Below, in pieces: positions 61,498 to 64,000 of a stretch of 64,000 bases of DNA (position 1 is the stretch's first letter; the number at the start of each line of letters is the position of its first letter). The DNA is taken from assembly GCA_021018995.1 (NCBI GenBank), contig CM037588.1, positions 96,074,765-96,138,764 on the forward strand, in the 5' to 3' direction. The position numbers were made by a program, and so were the translations under genes. The notes under the pieces are model-generated. The model saw only the letters and a program-made list of their open reading frames with translations. It did no database searches and was not told the DNA's origin. The DNA is from Chloranthus sessilifolius. Its lineage: Eukaryota > Streptophyta > Magnoliopsida > Chloranthales > Chloranthaceae.

Positions 61498-62522
61498 TTA
61501 AAATTCAAAATTACGCTTCGGTACGAAGAGAAAACGCTTTTGAATGAAGCATTTAACGCTACTAACTGAAGCATTTGCACTTCGTAACGAAGCATTTGCG
61601 CTAGTAACCAAGGCGTTTGCGCTCCCTATGTGAGATGAAAGACGACTTCCTTCTGACACATAGCGCGTCTAGCCTTACTTCGTTTATTACCGTCGTCAAA
61701 ACATTAAATGAGAAGTGGGATATGACTTCATATTCTCAATGGTAATCATTACCATTTTAATTGAATGTCTGAGAGACCCCTTCGAGCACCCCTTAGGGGA
61801 GTCCGTTAATTGAAGGAATGTTTAGCTTTTATTGGTCGAATGTTGAACATTAATGGCCCTTCTGTCAGAGGAAGCTTCGCTCCCTGTAAGAAGCACTAGT
61901 GCTCAGGTAAGAAGAGTTAACGCTATCTCCTATTAGCGAATTCACTATGACAAGGAAGCGTTAGCGCTTCGTACATGATATGAAGCGCCCCAAAATTTGA
62001 CACGTTGCACCATTATGTGCAAAGCAACCCCCGAACGCATTTCATTTATTACCATTGTCAGAATATTAAATAAGGAGTGGGGCGAGGCAGATGGGATTAC
62101 AGCTCATGACATCATGGTGTGCAATGGCCATCATTCTCATTCGAGTAAAATATTAAGGTGGTAATTTTGTGAATTACAAATTCAAAATTACTTTTCACCT
62201 TTTTCCTCCACATTTTCATCTTCTCGGAGTGCAGTAAGAAACATCAAAGCGGCAAAACTCTTTTCCTGCATCTAGTAACAAGGTGAGTGTACTTTTATTT
62301 GTATTCCACTTTTAAAATATCAAATAGAACTGACATCCCTTCCATAGATGAAGCGTCGGTGCTCCAACATTTATGGGCGAGGGCGCCTCCCCACTGTGGC
62401 TTTTAGAGCATCGACGCTCTAACATTTTAGGCACTTACGCCTGTACATGGAAATGACGTCTCTCCTATTATTAGTACCTTCTTCTCTAAACTTTTCCTTT
62501 TTCGGTGTCACATATTTTGAAG
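61498..62522. other. Upstream region of the DUF1985 gene with GAAGC/GCGCT motif repeats
   Basis: Many short copies of GAAGCATTTGCGCTTCG-like and GAAGCGTTAGCGCTTCG-like semi-palindromes at 61510-61640, 61860-61995 and 62345-62440. No coding sequence until 62523. Confidence 0.6.
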
Positions 62523-64000
62523 ATGGTTCTCAACACCCCAACGACTAAGTGCACCATCACAAAGTGCTGGGACTTTTATGACGAGACATCGGAGGGGAGG
62601 GAAAATCTGCTCAATGATTTGATCTTGCGTGTATTCTTTGTGGCTCCAAAGGGCGTGGAAATCATCAAAAACCTCCTAAACACAATCATCAAGTTCTGGG
62701 ACCATGGCAACGTCTGAAATTTTGGGACTGACAAGTCTGGCATTATCAGATTTCAGGCCTTTGATTTTGCCTTGATAACTGGTCTTCGAATGACTGACCC
62801 CGCCGTTTACCCTGTGAGGTTGGAGATTCCTGAAGAACGAACCATTAGATATAGGTTTTTTCAAGAGGTTAAATGGTCACACATCGAAGCGGCGATTAGG
62901 AGAGTCGAGAAGGATGCTGACAATAAATTTCTGAAACTCTGTCTATTTTTCGTCCTCGCCATCGTCCTCTTTCCAAACTCACATTACAACCTCAATAACT
63001 CTCACCTCTGCCTCGTTGATGATCTCTCCAATTTCAACTTATATCCATGGGGCTGTCACTCATACACTCATCTTCTAAGGTGTGTGAAGAAAGTGAACAT
63101 GATGAGGGGTAGAGCTAAGAAAGCAAAGGCACGACAGAAATACAATATTTATGACTGCACTATTGCCCTACAGGTAAATATCATCTCTCAGAGAATGTCC
63201 TATTTTATTTCCTATGAAGCGCTGACGATTACGAAAGTCATCTAATATTTATTTTATTTTTCTCAGATATGGGCGTACAAGATTAACAACAAGTGCGCCC
63301 CACACAAGGTTGATGGCGTCGTCAACTTCCCAAGGCTATTAAAATGGGAAGCAAACGACCAAACGAGGCTTTCCTACATTACGAAATTCGAGCATAAGGT
63401 AAATTTGAAGTGTGATAATATCGCATCCAAATATAGGCGCTATCACTACAATATAGAAGCGTAATAGCTTCCAAATGAAGCGAGGGCGCCTCTAACAGAA
63501 GCGCAATCGCTATGAAATGAAGCGATGGCGCCTTTAATATGAGTGCAATCGCTACTATATGAAGCGATGCCGCCTCTATAACGAGCGCAATCGCTTATTA
63601 AAGAAGTGGTCACGCATTCTCAAATTCTTAATCACTCAAAAATAATTTAGAATATCTATCATCTTATAGGTTGCCCGCAACTGGCAACTGGAGGCCACGC
63701 GTGATGAAAGCGCCATCCTTGTGGCAGCAGGTGCAGTGAACATAGGGCAGAGACCTGTAAAATTAGGTGAAGGACAATCGATCCCTCCCATTACTATGCA
63801 TAGAAAAAGAATGGACATTGATGTGATTATCTCCTTAGACGAGAAAGAGGCAGAGGAGGAAGAAGAAGAAGAGGCAGCGGAGGAAGAAGAAGAAGAAGAA
63901 CCCATTCTTCATAAGTCTGCAAAACTGTGGATTGATGAAAAATGGAAGCAGTCTACCATTCAAGAATTACAGACTATAAGAGGTCAATCGACGACCTCCG
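62523..64000 (+). pseudogene. DUF1985-domain gene (Ulp1-bearing Mutator-like element type), partial at right edge
   Basis: Exon 1, 62523-63173, starts MVLNTPTTKCTITKCWDFYD. It contains FQAFDFALITGLRMTDP, KWSHIEAAIRRVEKDAD and FFVLAIVLFPNSHYNLNN, the DUF1985 pattern, and ends before GTAAAT. Exon 2, 63267-63398, starts IWAYKINNKCAPHKVDGVVN. Exon 3, 63670 to beyond 64000, has an acidic run of mostly Glu (63841-63900). All splice borders are GT-AG and in phase. A TGA at 62715-62717, probably a changed Trp, interrupts exon 1. DUF1985 commonly precedes a Ulp1 protease domain in plant Mutator-like elements, and any such domain would be off-window. Confidence 0.75.
63431..63610. repeat. 42-bp tandem repeat in intron 2 of the DUF1985 gene
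   Basis: Units start AAATGAAGCGA(G/T)GGCGCC at 63473, 63515 and 63557, each with GCGCAATCGCTA, plus a partial unit before. The intron is largely made of this repeat. Confidence 0.85.

Overview
This is nuclear DNA of a flowering plant with a repeat-rich genome. The evidence is plant-specific transposon families (Athila-like and Tat/Ogre-like Ty3-gypsy elements, a Ty1-copia remnant, CACTA/En-Spm elements, TRIMs), GT-AG introns, plant-type exons and no operons. I see no intact ordinary host gene. Nearly everything is a mobile element, a piece captured by one, or sequence broken by one. The species cannot be fixed from sequence alone.

Layout. (1) 1-7599 is the 5' part of an Athila-like element on the minus strand: 5' LTR 5131-7599, a tRNA-Asp-like primer site, decayed gag and protease, and an RT-RNase H-integrase frame with no stop from 2432 to the left edge. 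(2) 7600-10483 ends in a CACTA terminus that interrupts a Ty1-copia RNase H (10484-10789), followed by the copia LTR. (3) 11570-13296 holds a foldback element and a 400-bp TRIM. (4) 13778-37981 is a 24.2-kb CACTA transposon with matching ends (CACTACGTGAAAAT) and an AGA target duplication. On the minus strand it carries a TNP2/TNPD transposase and a TNPA-like gene. Downstream of these lie captured exons of three unrelated host genes: mitochondrial-type ATP synthase beta (five exons), an NPK1/ANP-like MAPKKK, and aspartate aminotransferase. A 317-bp TRIM and a 2.5-kb Athila solo LTR are nested in it. The transposon split an older LTR-like sequence (13298-13774 and 37985-39262).

(5) 40626-61497 is a 20.9-kb Tat/Ogre-like element on the plus strand: LTRs of about 1.6 kb, gag, protease with G-patch, RT, RNase H, a second archaeal-type RNase H, and integrase. 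All are decayed. An antisense plant-mobile-domain ORF lies between pol and the 3' LTR. About twenty copies of a 21-bp palindrome (GGCGTATATA, one base, then its reverse complement) are scattered through both LTRs, the 5' leader and the 3' spacer. This is the most unusual feature of the window. (6) 61498-64000 begins a multi-exon DUF1985-type gene of the kind linked to Ulp1-bearing Mutator-like elements. A 42-bp tandem repeat fills its second intron, and it runs off the right edge.

The window is best read as layers of insertion: copia interrupted by CACTA-I, an older LTR interrupted by CACTA-II, and CACTA-II invaded by a TRIM and an Athila LTR. At least one of these elements (CACTA-II) also carries host exons and transposase in the same transcriptional direction.
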